Below, one piece after another: positions 1 through 13,735 of a stretch of DNA of 64,000 bases. The notes below the pieces were generated by a model that searched no databases, was not told the DNA's origin, and worked only from the letters and a program-made list of their open reading frames with translations. Both the position numbers and the translations under genes were made by a program. Origin of the DNA: Nemopilema nomurai (lineage: Eukaryota > Cnidaria > Scyphozoa > Rhizostomeae > Rhizostomatidae); contig PEDN01001364.1 of the NCBI GenBank assembly GCA_003864495.1, positions 62,001-126,000 on the forward strand, read 5' to 3'. Numbering within the stretch: position 1 is the stretch's first letter; the number at the start of each line of letters is the position of its first letter.

Positions 1-1458
1 AATGAACAGGGCCTAGCCACAGGTAAAGTGTTCTGCGTCACTCTAATTGGGACTGGGTACGAAAATAAGGGATAGCGTTATGGTTAGAAATGCTTGCATA
101 GTGTTATATTAAACCCACACGATTTATTGTCATCGGTCGATTATGGTAACATTCAGGTTTCTTCGCCTTCGTATGTACTCAAAAGAGATAGAAGTATGAT
201 CTATTGCGCGATTTCGCTTTTTTAACCGTGAACACTGGTTTTGGCAAATACAACAGCGTTATGTAAACGATTGAGCATCCACGCTATTCAGGATTGGGAT
301 CGTTTGGGAAACTATCTGAAAGTAGCACAGTTGTAGATGCATGTGTTCTATTTTACACGCACTAGCAACAGATTTCACTAGCAACAGATTTAAGGAATTT
401 TGATTTCTTTAACTTATACCTTTCTAGCAACATCTGCTTTGTTTCAAGCACCTTGAAAAAAGAATGCAGGGCTCTTAAGCTTATGTCAAGAATATTCCGG
501 CTCGTGGCGGAATCATATGAAATTATGTCGAATAAAATACCAAGCTTCAAGGGAAAACAAAGCTATACGAATTGGTTCTGACAGAACTGTCGACCATTCC
601 TGGTAAATTTTGTGTGCTTTCCCTCAAGATCGCGAGAAGAGCATCATGCATGAAGGCAACGTGTTATCAGGTTAAAAGGGCGTATTTTCAATGGTAAGTA
701 AACAGATCTTGAGGCCAAAGCAAACTGAATTAATCTTTTTGGTTGAAAAATTAAGGACATCATCTCGAAGCCTGGCCTTAAAACAAGACTTTTGAAAAAA
801 CGACATGCAGTTTAAATCCCCAGATCAAATCCATGTCAGTAATTTAGCTTCTTTGCAGCCTACGAAGCTTAACCGTAATACCTGCAAATAAAGAGGAAAA
901 TAGTCCACTGCATAACACCTGTAACCATCAACTAAACTTCGACTAAATTGAGAATTTCGCCCAAAAGAGTACACGAGATGCGCAATTTCACATACAAATT
1001 TCCAGGCAAAGGTATCTGCTCGCAAGATTTCCACGATGTTTTAGACCTTCAAAAGTGATCGATATTATGAATAATATTAATAAACCTGTGGCACATAGCC
1101 GTTAATATTACTTGATGCTGCGTAGACATATGCTTGGTCCTCTTTGAAGGCGATAACGAAAACTGATACACTCTTTTAAGCTCATGGATCAAAGTATAGA
1201 CGACTTATGCTCTCGCAATGCTCTCCCTCGGAAAATTCACGAAGTCTTGATGCTGGCAAAGAAAGCACGGCCTAGACTAAAAACAGATCAGATTACAAAT
1301 TTGATGAGAAGGCAAACAAGAACAGATCTGTTTGTACAAAGTTGCAGAAACGAGAAGTGTCGCAGCAAATATGGAAACACAACTGAAGTAGGCACGTGCA
1401 TTTGAGTCAAAAACAGGGAATATTATCAACAGAAGCGAGAAGGTTGTCATTTGACAAG
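1..1458. other. 5' flank of the hexosaminidase gene, no gene recognised
   Basis: I find no convincing coding exon, RNA gene or repeat array here. A 73-codon open frame on the plus strand (1184-1405) has no recognisable domain. The last part must include the promoter and 5' UTR of the hexosaminidase that starts at 1459. Confidence 0.4.
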
Positions 1459-4400
1459 ATGTTGGTGACTACAGTCTTTGGCTTGCTTCTGGCTTTGGTC
1501 CAGCTGAAAACCGCGGAATGGTGAGGTTCTTTCTGACTAGTAATTCACGTTGGTTGCAGCTTGTTTATAAATGCTTATAATGCATATCAGACTTATTATA
1601 AATGCTTCATTCACTGCGTTATTCGATATGGTCAAGAATAAACATAAAATACCCTCTATAAATGGAAGTATTTCTGGAAAGTATTGCCACTCTTGGCTCA
1701 CAATCGCATTTAGAGTGGAAACTTGGAGCAGCAGCCAAGCCCACACACCACAAATTGGAACTGTTCGGTCCCCTGAGTATTAAGTGACAATAATCTTTTT
1801 ATTAACAGTAATCATCTTAATGCTAGTATATGTTAGAAAAACCTATTCGCAAGCAGAAAGGCCCATCTTCAAATCAACTGACAAAAAATATAATATGCTG
1901 TTTAGAGGATGACTCTAACGTGAAAATCAGAGAAAAAATGTTACGGATATTCTAAACACCTACATACTTCTAAAGATCACTTGAATTTTTCAGTCGGTCT
2001 AGTACTTTGCCTATTTTTTAAAGCTTTAACGTTTTCAGTAGAGCTTTATCAACATAATTTCTCCTTTATCCCTCCAAAACAAAGGCCGTTGTCTTCAAAG
2101 GGATTAAATAGATTAGAATAGTCCCTAGCATTAAAGAGTCGAGCACTGATTTTAGGGGAAATGGGGCAGACAGTGTTCCTATACAAATGCTACCAGTTTT
2201 TTCAAGAATATTTTACTCCTGAGAATCTGAATCCCAAGAAGATGCAGGAGGTCATTACTTGTGTTGTTGCTGTTGAACCACAATCAATTGATAACGGGCG
2301 ACTTAAAAACGTTATTTAAATCATCAATGTTTAATCCACAAACATATACCAGAGAACATCAGAGTAAATGCTAGGGTAGAACACTTTGCTTGGTCGTGCC
2401 TGCCGGAGAGGGACTGGCCATCGAGGCTAGTATGGCCTGGTTATTGAAATAGTCAGCTGATTTGAGCCAGTGGAATATAAGTTGGCCTGGCCATAGACGT
2501 CGCTTTAGTCGAGACAACGGCGACATTTGTGGTAACCCACGTTCTCGTCACTCAATGAAGCGCGGCGACGAACATGCAGACCAACAGTCTACAGGAAGGT
2601 CGTTAGTGGGTTTACTTGCTCAATCAAAACTGCTCAAATAGATTATCTATAAGAAAATGTTATCCTGCTGATCTTTTAAGCATCTCTGCCTCTGCAGACT
2701 GACTATGGTTTTCTATATCGAAAATCCCCGAAATTCCTCCCCCGAAAGCCCCTCCCCCCCCCTCGAATAACCACAATCAAATGCATCAACAATTAATAAG
2801 CCCCTAGGTTGCTAATTCGAAGATTTACGGTATTCGTTCTATGCTAGGGGATATTTAACACGGTATTTTCTTGCCGTAGCTTTTCGTCTCCATGGTCTTA
2901 CAACTGCAAAAATGACGTATGTGTGAAGAGAGATGCAAAGCCCAATCGCAAAACCCAGCTCAATACCTGTTTGCTAACCTGTGGACAATATGGCGGACTA
3001 TGGCCCCATCCATCGGGGAAGATGTTCATGGGCAACGTGACCCTGCCATTCCAATTGTGGAACCTTGCAGAACCGAAGATCAGTTTTGCAGCCACGCAGA
3101 GTGAAAAAGCCAAAGAGCTGGCAACAGAGTCGTACAAGATATTCAAGACACGGTTACATCAGATTCACAAGAAATTCAACGCGAAATCGCTGGCCAAAGA
3201 TGGAGCGCAATGCAGCAACCCTGTCTGGCAAAACAAAGTTTCTGTGCATGTCAATATCAAAGAGGCTGACGCCAAACTGAGGCTGGAAACAGACGAATCG
3301 TACAAGCTGACAATTCGCACGGTGAATTCCCAGGTTACAGTGAAGATAGACGCCGAGACCTTCTATGGGGCGCGACACGGACTAGAAACGCTAGGCCAGT
3401 TGATCGCATTCGACGACATTTGCGGCAGTCTGCAAATCGTAACTGACGCTGACATTGAAGATGCGCCTGCCTATCCGTTACGAGGCTTCATGCTGGACAC
3501 CAGTCGAAACTTCTTCTCGGTGGACAGCATTCTAAAGATCATCGAGGGCATGGCGCTGAACAAGCTTAACACGTTTCATTGGCATATAACAGATACACAC
3601 AGCTTTCCTATCTTCATAAAGCAGCAACCAGAGATGACTCAGTATGGAGCGTACTCCCAGCGCCATATCTACATGCCGAGTGACGTAGAACGAATCGTCA
3701 AATACGCAGCTGCCCGCGGGATACGCGTGATGCCCGAGTTTGATCAACCGGCCCACTGTGGCAATGGCTGGCAATGGGGGCCTAAAAAGAATGTTGGTAG
3801 AATGGCCACCTGCATCAACCGAGACCCATGGACCTCGTACTGCGTGGAGCCACCGTGTGGACAACTCAACCCTCTGAATGACCACATGTACAATGTCCTG
3901 GGGAATATCTACAAATCATATCTTGAAATGTTCGACTTTGACATATTTCATATTGGTGGCGATGAGGTACGCATTTGACTCATTCTTTCACTGTTTTTTT
4001 GTGCCTACCATCTTGGAAAATTAGGATCCGGAACTTTGCACTAATAAGTCACCCTTAATATCATATTTGCTCATGAACGGCACCCTCCTTGCTCGTTAGG
4101 TACAGAACCATCTAATTTCTTGGGCATAAAAAAACTTTCTCACGTGGCGTATGTCTTAATAGTCCCTGGCTTTAGAAATTCTTCAATACTAAAAAGTGCA
4201 AAAACGATAGGAAACCAGAAGTGGTGGAGTTAGTTTAAACAAAGCCGGGAATATGCAGTAGCCATAAAATCTTCATAAAATTGGGTGCAATTTCTAGATC
4301 CATGGGGGTTAGTATTTCGATCCAAAGAGCGTTCACTTCAGAATTAAACAGTTAGTTATATTTCTTTAAGCTAGGGGCTTGGAGGAAATGCAAAGATGTC

Positions 4401-5644
4401 GAGTGAAACAACATTTAATTTTTAGATATGAAAATGTCGTCATCCGCACATTCATTTGGTCGGTATATTAAGCACTGCACGAAACGGAGGAACTAGAGAA
4501 TGACGTCATAAATTATTTTTCCAGGTGAACATTGGATGCTGGAATGCAACAGTGGAGATAGTAGAGAACATGCAAGAGCAGGGGAAAGCGAGAACAGAAA
4601 AGGATTTTATGGATCTTTGGAAAATTTTTCTTGACAGAACCACTGCGAAATTCATAGAAGCAAACAAGAATCAAGAAATGCCATTGATACTCTGGAGCAG
4701 CAAAATGACGTACCCAAAATACATCGAGAAATACGTGGACAAATCAAAGTACATCATTCAGATATGGTCGGAGAAATCTGACAAGACGATCTCAAATTTG
4801 ATAAATAAAGGATACCGTGTTGTGTTTTCTAACTACGATTCGGTGTACCTGGATTGCGGATTTGGGGGATGGGTCACTGACGGGAGCAACTGGTGCAGTC
4901 CATACAAGGAATGGCAGAAGCTATACAACAACGACCCAAAGAAGATTCTCGCCGATTTCGGAATTACAGATTCAGCAAAGTTAGATCTGGTGTTAGGAGG
5001 AGAGGCTGCAATGTGGTCTGAACAGGTGGGTTGCAGGCAAAGCAGATGTGTTCATGCGCCATTTTATTGGTCCACACGATTAGTCTGTCACTACCACAAG
5101 ATGTTATCAGGATGTCACCTGCGTGACCGTTGGTACATTTTTATTGGTGCAACACATACTAAAAGATATGTTTTTGTCTAAATGATAGCCTGTCATCTAA
5201 ATCTTTTCAAAAAGAGTGTTGACTATTAAAAATAGATTCCAAGGCGCTTGACTACCTGGCAGGGAAATAGGTTTGACCCCTACCTGTAAAGGGGCTCATT
5301 TCACTGCGAAACATTCTACAAGCGGAAAAGCGGCGTGGAAAGAAATGGGCTACATTCTAGACGCGTTTTAAGACGTTCTCTCTTGCTCTCTTGCTCCTTT
5401 AATAACAGTAGTTGGTATTAATGAAATTACTTTATTCCAGGTTGATGAGTCTGCCCTTGGAGCCAAAGTATGGCCACGCACAGCCGCCTACGCAGAACGT
5501 CTTTGGTCAGACCCAAGCACTAGCTGGCGTGCGGCTGAAGCCCGCTTGCTAAGACACAGGGAAAGGATGGCCGACCACGGCATCGCAAGCGACGCCCTCC
5601 AGCCACTGTGGTGCCTTCAAAATGAAGGGAAATGTATTGTGTAG
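1459..5644 (+). CDS. Beta-N-acetylhexosaminidase (GH20), secreted/lysosomal
   Basis: Four exons: 1459-1520, 2880-3966, 4525-5025, 5441-5644; 617 aa, all junctions GT-AG and phase-consistent. Family function: removal of terminal N-acetyl-glucosamine/galactosamine from glycans or chitooligosaccharides. Exon 1 encodes little more than a signal peptide (MLVTTVFGLLLALVQLKTA). Exon 2 carries the N-terminal GH20b-like region (LWPHPSGK, PFQLWNLAEP) and the barrel start (DTSRNFFSVDSI, KLNTFHWHITDTHSFP). It ends exactly on the catalytic pair in HIGGDE (Asp382-Glu383), so an intron follows the catalytic glutamate codon. Exon 3 has YLDCGFGGW and NWCSPYKEWQ, wording typical of the chitooligosaccharide-active branch, and GGEAAMWSEQ. 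Exon 4 has WPRTAAYAERLWSDP. The start is the only ATG giving a signal peptide in phase with exon 2. A possible poly(A) signal AATAAA lies at 6109. Substrate (chitin fragments versus glycoconjugates) cannot be decided here. Confidence 0.95.
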
Positions 5645-6934
5645 AATGTCATGCTCTTTCTTGGCCTTTGATTGCAAATAACATTACGGTAGACAAGAAT
5701 GAGTTTCTTCGTCAATGTTCTCCCACATCCACACTGTTGACATGCTTATCAGTGTGTTGTTGGAAGGGAGTTTGGACATGGGGACAAATTTGGAGGGTTT
5801 AAAATGAGCTTTGGTTAGGGGCGCAAGAGGGAACCCGGACTACTAGGGGCGGACTAGTCACTGGACTGGGAAAATAAGGAACAATTTCTTTCCATTCAAA
5901 AGAATGTAGAGCTTCGAGAATAGAAGGAAAAATTCTCCTCAATGCTAGCTCTAAATCGAAGCTGTTTGCGGGATGAAATGCAACCAATATAGGGACTACG
6001 TATAAAAGCAGCTGCATAATTGAGGCTTTTGAGCCCGGTATAGTTCATTTGAGATAAGAATCAAATCTATTACAAATGACTAAATGATGATATTTACATA
6101 TACAATCCAATAAATCATGGAAAATCGTCTAAAATGAATCATGAATCGTCAAACCTATACCAACTTTCTCTACACTCAAGGCTTATTCACAAAGCCTTCA
6201 TAAATAGAAATTATGCTAAATCAATGACTAGATTGCTCTCATTTGATGTTATCTTGTGGCAAATGCGTGAATATTCAAGCTGGCGTTACTCACAGCGAGA
6301 TTTTACTCGCCAGAGACAAGACATAAATAATTCCTGCTTCGAGATATTTAATTTCGACCCGGTTTACACAGCATCGAATCTCTTTAAAACGTTATTGAAG
6401 CAACGCCTATCAGACATGCACAATTTTGGGGGAGTGTATGGCAAAGAACTGACACGGATTTACATGGAGTTAAACATTGTTCTAGCTTTAAATACTAAAA
6501 CATACGCCCTAAATATTCATGCCTGGACATACGCGCGTGATATCTGATGGTGTAATACAATGGCCAAACAAAATCACACTTCCCCATGAATTGCCGACCA
6601 GAAGTTCTTGTATTAGAATAACGAGGTATTCAAAACTCATTGCTGTTTCAGTACACTAGGGTAAATGCTGGTTTAGAAAGCAGACTGAAAAACTGCAGCA
6701 TAACCTATCAGCATGAATTTGACGATGCACATTGAGTCTGCGTAAGCCCACTGTTATCACTGGCAAGCATCGCAGGCATTCATTATTCATCATCTATGTT
6801 ATGCGTATCACAGGCCTAGCATCGAATATAAATAAACCACTGCTGCGGCTGATCACGTGTAAATAATTCCCTACACGTAAACAAACAAAGAACAATACCA
6901 AATATGGAATCCTAATAGCTATCACATTGGAAAT
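5645..6934. other. Convergent 3' region between hexosaminidase and CUB gene
   Basis: Tail-to-tail intergenic stretch holding the 3' UTRs of both flanking genes. A 137-codon plus-strand open frame (6134-6547) shows no known domain, signal peptide or composition bias and is treated as chance or UTR. No repeats recognised. Confidence 0.4.
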
Positions 6935-9900
6935 TCAAATGTGAGAAGACCTACAAAGCTCATGGGTTGAGGCAGACTCCTCCGCAGCGACATCAGATCT
7001 CGGCTGCGCTGCCACGACAGAATCCTGAATATTCGAGTTCGAACTCCTAGGTGAAATGCGGTTTGAATTATGGTTATGATTACCTCTGCTGAACAGCGAT
7101 CGAAATGTCAGAGGGGAATGGCCCGCCAACACATTACGTCGGCGTTGCGCCGTTCCCTCGTTCCGCTGTGCCAATGCAGGTACGCTCCGGCAACGCTCTT
7201 TACGAGTCTGTAGCCTCTTGTCCCTCCTTTTATCGCTAGAAGCATCCGCATTTTCGCTTACCCTTGTATCGTAACCACCAGACGTTTTCCGCCTACGCAG
7301 CGGCTGCATGTGGCGGCAGTGCGATGGCCTTTGATGGTTATCGTCCCTCAACAACAAAAAGTTTTCCGCAATGTTTCCATCCGACCTTTGGCGACGAATC
7401 CGCACTTCAGGCGCGGATTCTTCAATACATCGTACGCAGAGCACTTCATCTCTGTGAGGTATGCGGTCACATCTAGATGCTCCGTCTCCAGCGGGCGGCG
7501 AGCCATGCCCGACGAGGGCGTTCGAACTACAATGGTCACTGTCACATGACGTCAATTGCGTCGAAGCGGTTTCAGAGTTGTTCGGCGAGCCGCCCTGCCC
7601 CTCGGTGGCTACAGGGTCGACAGGCTCATCACTGACATCCACAGGGGCCCATGTAGGCACGGCCTCCTCGAGTTCTTCGTTGTCTGAGACCATCTCGTAC
7701 GTCGGCGGAGGCGGAAGGTCCCTGATTAGGATACCGTCATCAAAGCTCGGCGCGACATTTCCGGGGTAGGGTGGGGGTGGGGTCTCCAATCCGTTCCATT
7801 CGTCTTCTTCAAGTGATTCTAAATGTGGGGTGCCGTCGTTGTGTAACGGTAGGGGGCGAATGAGGGTGCGTGTCGGCATGATCGGGGTGACGGCTGGAGA
7901 GGCTGCCGGCGTTACTTCTGGGGTCCGCGGGTAGTTCCCTGGATCGGCCATGACTGAGGGAGATGAACGTGAATAGAGAAAGAAGAAAGACATAAAGGAA
8001 AAGCGCTTAACACGGAAGTTTAAATCAACTAGAACGAATGGCTTGAAATGAGACATTTCTAAAAACAGTTCACTGAAATTGTATCGAAATTGAAAGATTG
8101 AACAAAACTGCATACAGCCTGCTGTGTTTTAAAACAGCTGCACTCGATTTCAAATTCTTTTCTTGAAGAAGAAATTAAATCAGAAAATTGAAAAATACCG
8201 TTAACTGTTAGGGTATTGCTGCGACGAACTCACACGCACGAAAAGTTTAGGCATGGCTGAAAAGTTGGGATTCAAAAGTTTTAATATTTTAAAAGGGGTA
8301 AACAGAACATGGCTAATGGAACAGTTCAGCAGTCTTCAGTCAACAGCGCTGTATACATGGTGCAAAAGACAACTTTATCCCATATTAAGTACAGTGCGAA
8401 GTGGGGACGGGGTGATAAGACAGAGATGGTATGCTTCTAACCAGCCCAACTCAAGCTCTAATAGCTGGAGCTGCCGGGAGAACCCTTGCACCACGAGGAA
8501 GACGACGTTGAAAAGCTCACCTGCTTGATACGAGGGTGGGGCAGCTGCTTGCACTGCATCCAAGTAATCGTTGTCCGGGTTACCGGAAGAGGGGCACGTG
8601 TTGCGCCTGTCCGCACTCCCCACGTACCGCTTGTAAACGATGGAGCAGAGCAGAATGAAAATAAAGATGCCGAAACTCACACCGCCGAGGATTGCAGCAA
8701 TTGAGCGCAGGCTGGTCAGGTCTTCTAGATGAAAACACAATGATTTAGTGGTCGTAATCTAGGGGGCAATGGGGGATAGAAGGGCAATGGGAGGGTGCCC
8801 ATCTGAACCCAACGGGCCGGCAACTTCACGTGGAAGTAGATTGAAACAAGGTAAATTTCACTGCGGTAAAACACTGAAGAGCAACATTATTGGCACAAGG
8901 GGTGGTGTTGATTTGGAAAATAATACAAAACTAGGGGGTGACTGTTTGGTATTCAAGAGTTCTTTGGAAAAAGGCAAGGTGGCATAAAGTGACAAAAATT
9001 GTAATAGCCTTGATTAGAAGTCCAACAGACTCGATAAAGAAGAAGCATTGACGATTACAGTTTGCTTTCATAGTGAATTAATAAATAGGGAACGAAACAG
9101 AGGACAAATTGGGAAGGATTGATTATAAGGGCATCATCTAGGCAGTAATATTCAACATACAAAAAAGGGAATTGCAATGATTATCTATGATTCGAAAATT
9201 ACATGCAGCGTGTGTACCTGAAATGGATTTCAATTGCAATCAGACAGACTAATCATAAAAATGCTATTATGAGTCGATTGGAAATGCACAATATTACCTT
9301 CATCTCGTTCTGATTCAAACATAATTTCAAAACCAGTGCTCCCTTTGGAGAAATCTGAATGGAAGTGGACAAATGCGTAGTTGATGCTGGTCTTTATGTT
9401 TGCTGGTTTCGTGTTTCCGCAATATTTACCTTGACAAGACACAAAGTGCACTAAATTCAGTCCTGAAAAATTTTTGCACTGTACAAAGCTTAAAAATGAT
9501 ATTAAAATTAATATTTATGGTCAAATAATGTTTCCCATCTGAAAAAACACCTTGCCTTCAAGGTACCTGCAAGGTTGAAAATTTGACTTTAAGAATTGCT
9601 CTGAACACATTTTCCTTTCTTGTTTTAAACTGTCAAGATCATATCAAAAGCTTTTAAGGGCCCAATTGCTCAAGACACAACATTAAATATGACGCGGAAT
9701 ATCTACTGTTCCAGCGCCCGTGAAAAAAGAATGTATTTTAACAAACTCATGGTGGAGTCAACGGAACTCACAAACTCACCTAGTAGTTTAGAAGATCCAG
9801 AAGAACCATCGTAAATAGACAAAAAGTCGTGGCAAATACCGCCATCAGCAGGCTCTAGTGAAAAGGCCCTAAAAAGGAATGTAAAGTAATCAATAAAATA

Positions 9901-12900
9901 CATAAGCAATTTTATGACAATGTACCGGTACAAAAAGCGGATTCAGGATTTTGGATTTAATTGTAAATATAAAAGGTAATAAACAAACGTGAAAGCAGTA
10001 ACGCAACTAATTCCAAAAGATGATTATTACTTGAGTCAATTCCGTTCACGTTCACTTTTTAGCGAGGCCCGTTTTTTTTAACGTAACGGGACACTTTTTA
10101 TCGTTCACGCGCGAAAATGCTTTGGTTTCTGGATCAGTCCACACCGTTCTGTTCCATTCTGTTCCCGTGTGAGCGGGGCCTAAAATACCAAACAGTACGC
10201 AGACTCACCAGAACCGAAACTCGATGACGTATCCTTTGCGAACCATTATCTCCCACTTGCAATCACAGTTGTTTGGATACTGCTTTGGATATTTAGGAGA
10301 ACGTATCATCCCTGTTTCTCTGTTTAGCGTTCCTCCGCAGGGGCCTGAAATGAAAGTAGATCTTGAAGCTAGCTACAACTGGAAGATACAAAACAGCCAA
10401 TAACTGGCGAGAATTTTACTTAGGCTAAACAGATTTGAAAGTAAAGGATTTAAAAAAAATAAAAGCAGTATGCAAAAGACAATCTACAGTTGTTGTTGCA
10501 AACACAAGGCATCGATGAATCACCTTCTTAATGTATGTTTTCGTGCCATTTGACTGTTTATAACTAATATCCATTGTCTTTGCTGCTCGCTATGGTACGG
10601 TTCATTAGCCCAGTTTTTGTTAAGCAATGGGGTTAGTTGCTTGTGTAGGGTACTCATTCATGAACAAGTTTCTTTGGAGAAAAGATTAATAAAAGTCAGC
10701 ACATTTCTCAAGCAGAGAGTTCATTCCTTGTTTACATTTTCCTAAATTGAATAGCAGAACGATATAAACTGTTAGTCTGATTCGACTTTAAGGCACTTTC
10801 TGATGATACTATTAGCCATAAAACTGACTTCAGCAGGTAACAAACATACCACATTTTTCTGGAACAGTAGGTACAGTGATGACAGTCGTGTACCACGCTT
10901 CAAAGGAATTATCATCAAATGAAGGATGCAGAAGGTTTCCTATGAGTTGCAATTCCAGCATTGGTCCTTTACTGTAATAAGCTGGAGGTGGTTTTGAACC
11001 ACAGAGTTGAAGTTCGTTTGACAAACCAAAAGAGCTGTCAAAGGAAAGGTATAAGGAATAAAAATATGATGATCAGAACAACAGAAAAAGGGTGACTTTG
11101 TCATTATAACTGGTGTCCTCCAAATTGTGATTTACTATCGCTAACAGTACCAAGTACACAATTTGACTGCAACTTATTTTTGTTTTTGTTGTTTCACTTC
11201 GGAAAGCATGTTTAAAACATTTTAGTGTCAGAAGTTATACAAGTAAATGAAAACTTTGTAGCCTGGGAGAAGAGTTAATCAGAAGAAGAATTGTAGAATC
11301 AGCTCATACATCCTAAAAATATATAATGAACTTTCATTGAAAAGGATTCAATCCCACAAAACTTACATTGCACTTCTGTCAATTATCTTTAAAGAAAATG
11401 TGTCAGAGCATTCATTTGATGCTGCCTTGATACCTATCCTGAATTTTGTAAACTTAAGCCTGATGATGCCAGGCTGTGGGTAAATAATCCATCTGCATGT
11501 CAAATTACTTTCAAGGCTCTCGTGAATAAATATTTCCTGAAGTTGTGTTCTATTTGGGCTATTTATCAGTCCTTTGGGCTGGTATAAGGCAACTGTGCAT
11601 CTCTCTAAAAATAAAAAATACCAGAGTTCATTCTTTCAGTCTACAAGGCATGGTTTTTATAAGATGAGATAAGACCTAACTATACACCAAAAAGGAAGAA
11701 ACCACAAAGTGTGACAATAACACTGTTTGGAATAGGCTGCCCTAGTGGACCACTGTTTGACCCCAATTTTGTTCAATTACAATGGTGACTCTGATACATG
11801 GTTTGCGCATAAGCTCTCCTAGGATATCAAAAGTTTCCCATTGGAGATTTTCTTTTTTGTGGTATATTTATATAGAATGGTTCTGAAATGCATCAAGCAA
11901 AATGTCCTGCAGCATGAATAGATTCGTCTACATTCCACCAAGCAATTAATGATAGCCAAAGACAGTGATTTGAGTTCATTAAGGTCTTATAACTCTATTG
12001 TCTTGTTGATTGAAGTTGCAGGATACAAGGGGAATTGACAAAAAAGAAACACAGTTGAAAACAAATTATTCAAACACACATTAGTTGCATGCATTGGTAG
12101 CAATAAAGCAATCTAATTTCTCCCAACATTATGATCAGGTTGTTTAGTTTGGTGTGGTTTAAAGCCTTTAACATTATCAGATTTTGATAATGATCATATG
12201 TGACAGATGGAAAATGATCAGAACTTGCATAGATTTCCTACCAGCTCATAGCCACTCTTTTTACACACCCTGAACTTCATTTATTGAAGCAATAATATGA
12301 CTGTAAATGCAGCTTAAAATTCACAACTTGCACCACAATTTTTTTACAAATAATAGCACTATTTACCATTGCCAAACCATCACATTATTTGCAAAACTTC
12401 TTTTATTCACTCATAATTTTTACACGTGGCCCAAAAAAGGTCTTGCAAAGTTGATGATTGTACATTTTGACACATCCCTGACAGATAAATATTTAGCATT
12501 GCATATGCCACATCAAATCAATTTTACCTTCATCAAAGTTAAACCCTCATTGGCTTTCTTTCTGATCTCATCATAGCATATGCTATTTCTTCAAGCTAAA
12601 TATCATTCCTTTGAATCACAAAACCTTTTATGTTGAAACTTTTTACATATTGAAAGATATCAGTTGCAAAATCACATATTAAACTGAGAACAGCTGCCAC
12701 CAATTGGTCAATAATTCATAAAATGAGGTCACTTTTTGGCTTCCTGGCTATGTAGATACCAGGATTTGTGTCTATGGAAGTATATTTTATTTCAAAACAC
12801 ACATGTCAATTGTCTTCCATAACCTTTTCAAAAGTATCACCATATAACCTTAAAATCACAAGGCATTTAGCTTGGAACTATAACTTCTTTAACAAAAAAG

Positions 12901-13735
12901 AAAATTCAGTGCAAAAAAATTAAACTTTGAAAAAACGTTAAAATCGTGAACGACATTCTTACCATGTGCACTTATAACAGCATTGACAGCGAAGAAAAGC
13001 GATACGGCGTTTGAAACTGCCAAAATTCTACAGTCTGTGGAAATGAGGAGAAAACGTTGAAAAATACATCCATTATCACATTTATTTCTCAGTTCTTCTT
13101 AAAGGCGTCTTATCTAGACAATTTATCGCAAAGAAACCTCAGGTCATTTTCAAACACACAGCAAGAAGTAGGGCAAGGTCTGTAAAGTGAATCATTTTTT
13201 AGAAATTCTTACAAAATAAGAAATAAGTTTAATTAATTCTTACAAAATTACTTCGCCTTAATTATCTCAGATTTTGCAGAGACTAGCGTAGACGGAAAGG
13301 TTAAGAATAAAATGGTCGAAACTTAGGGCACAGACTTTGGCGAAATAAAACGCACACGAAAGTGCTAATCAAAACGGAACGCCAGTTTTAAATCTGCAAA
13401 GCAGTCTTTCGCTTCCAGGCATTCTGGAAGGAGTAAAACATTTGACCCTGAAAGGTCTTGTCGATCAAAGTTCAATTTTAACTATCATATGTCGTAATCA
13501 CACCAACAACTTATTGGAGGTACTGGCCTATCCCAGGAAGGGGGTTATTACGTGGGAATTCAAAGCGAAAGAAACGGAATCCATGTGGAAATCAGTTATT
13601 TGCTATGCATAAATGTTCATTATTTTATATTGAGCTTTTAGAAACACCGTAACAATGCAGAAAAACATTATTAAATTAACCCGACCAAATACCGTAACAA
13701 AACTAATTGTTCAACTCACATTGCGTGCACAACAT
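6935..13735 (-). CDS. Type I membrane protein: two CUB-type regions, PPxY-rich cytoplasmic tail
   Basis: Nine exons in transcript order: 13735-13720, 13034-12963, 11604-11367, 11034-10850, 10344-10209, 9868-9780, 9462-9298, 8724-8521, 7953-6935; total 2124 nt, 707 aa, phases match at all eight junctions. Exons 1-2 give a hydrophobic signal peptide. Exons 3-4 encode a divergent CUB-like region (about residues 30-170; ERCTVALYQPKGLINSPN, then NLTCRWIIYPQPG). Exons 5-7 encode a clearer CUB domain (CGGTLNRETGMIRSPKYP, NNCDCKWEIM, DFLSIYDG, GSTGFEIMFESE). Exon 8 holds the transmembrane helix (about 308-330; AAILGGVSFGIFIFILLCSIVY) and PPSY (about 363-366). The last exon encodes a 340-residue Pro/Ser/Arg-rich tail with PPPY (about 428) and PPTY (about 451). 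PPxY motifs are known ligands of WW domains, for example NEDD4-family ubiquitin ligases, so WW-mediated trafficking control is inferred. No orthologue recognised. The 16-nt first coding exon is the least certain part. Confidence 0.8.
10020..10190. repeat. Possible interspersed-repeat fragment in a CUB-gene intron
   Basis: An intron stretch with GC-richer, low-complexity motif repetition (GTTCACGTTCAC, CCGTTCTGTTCCATTCTGTTCCC) unlike its AT-rich surroundings. It looks like an old interspersed element, but no terminal repeats or coding content are visible. Confidence 0.2.

Noticed and set aside
6134..6547. 137-codon plus-strand ORF downstream of the hexosaminidase
   Set aside because: No domain, signal peptide, splice evidence or compositional bias; plausible by chance or as UTR.
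7264..7769. Plus-strand frames across the last CUB-gene exon
   Set aside because: Antisense shadows of the GC-richer coding exon; no splice or domain support.
12307..12576. 89-codon plus-strand frame in a CUB-gene intron
   Set aside because: AT-rich chance frame inside an intron of a well-supported gene on the other strand.
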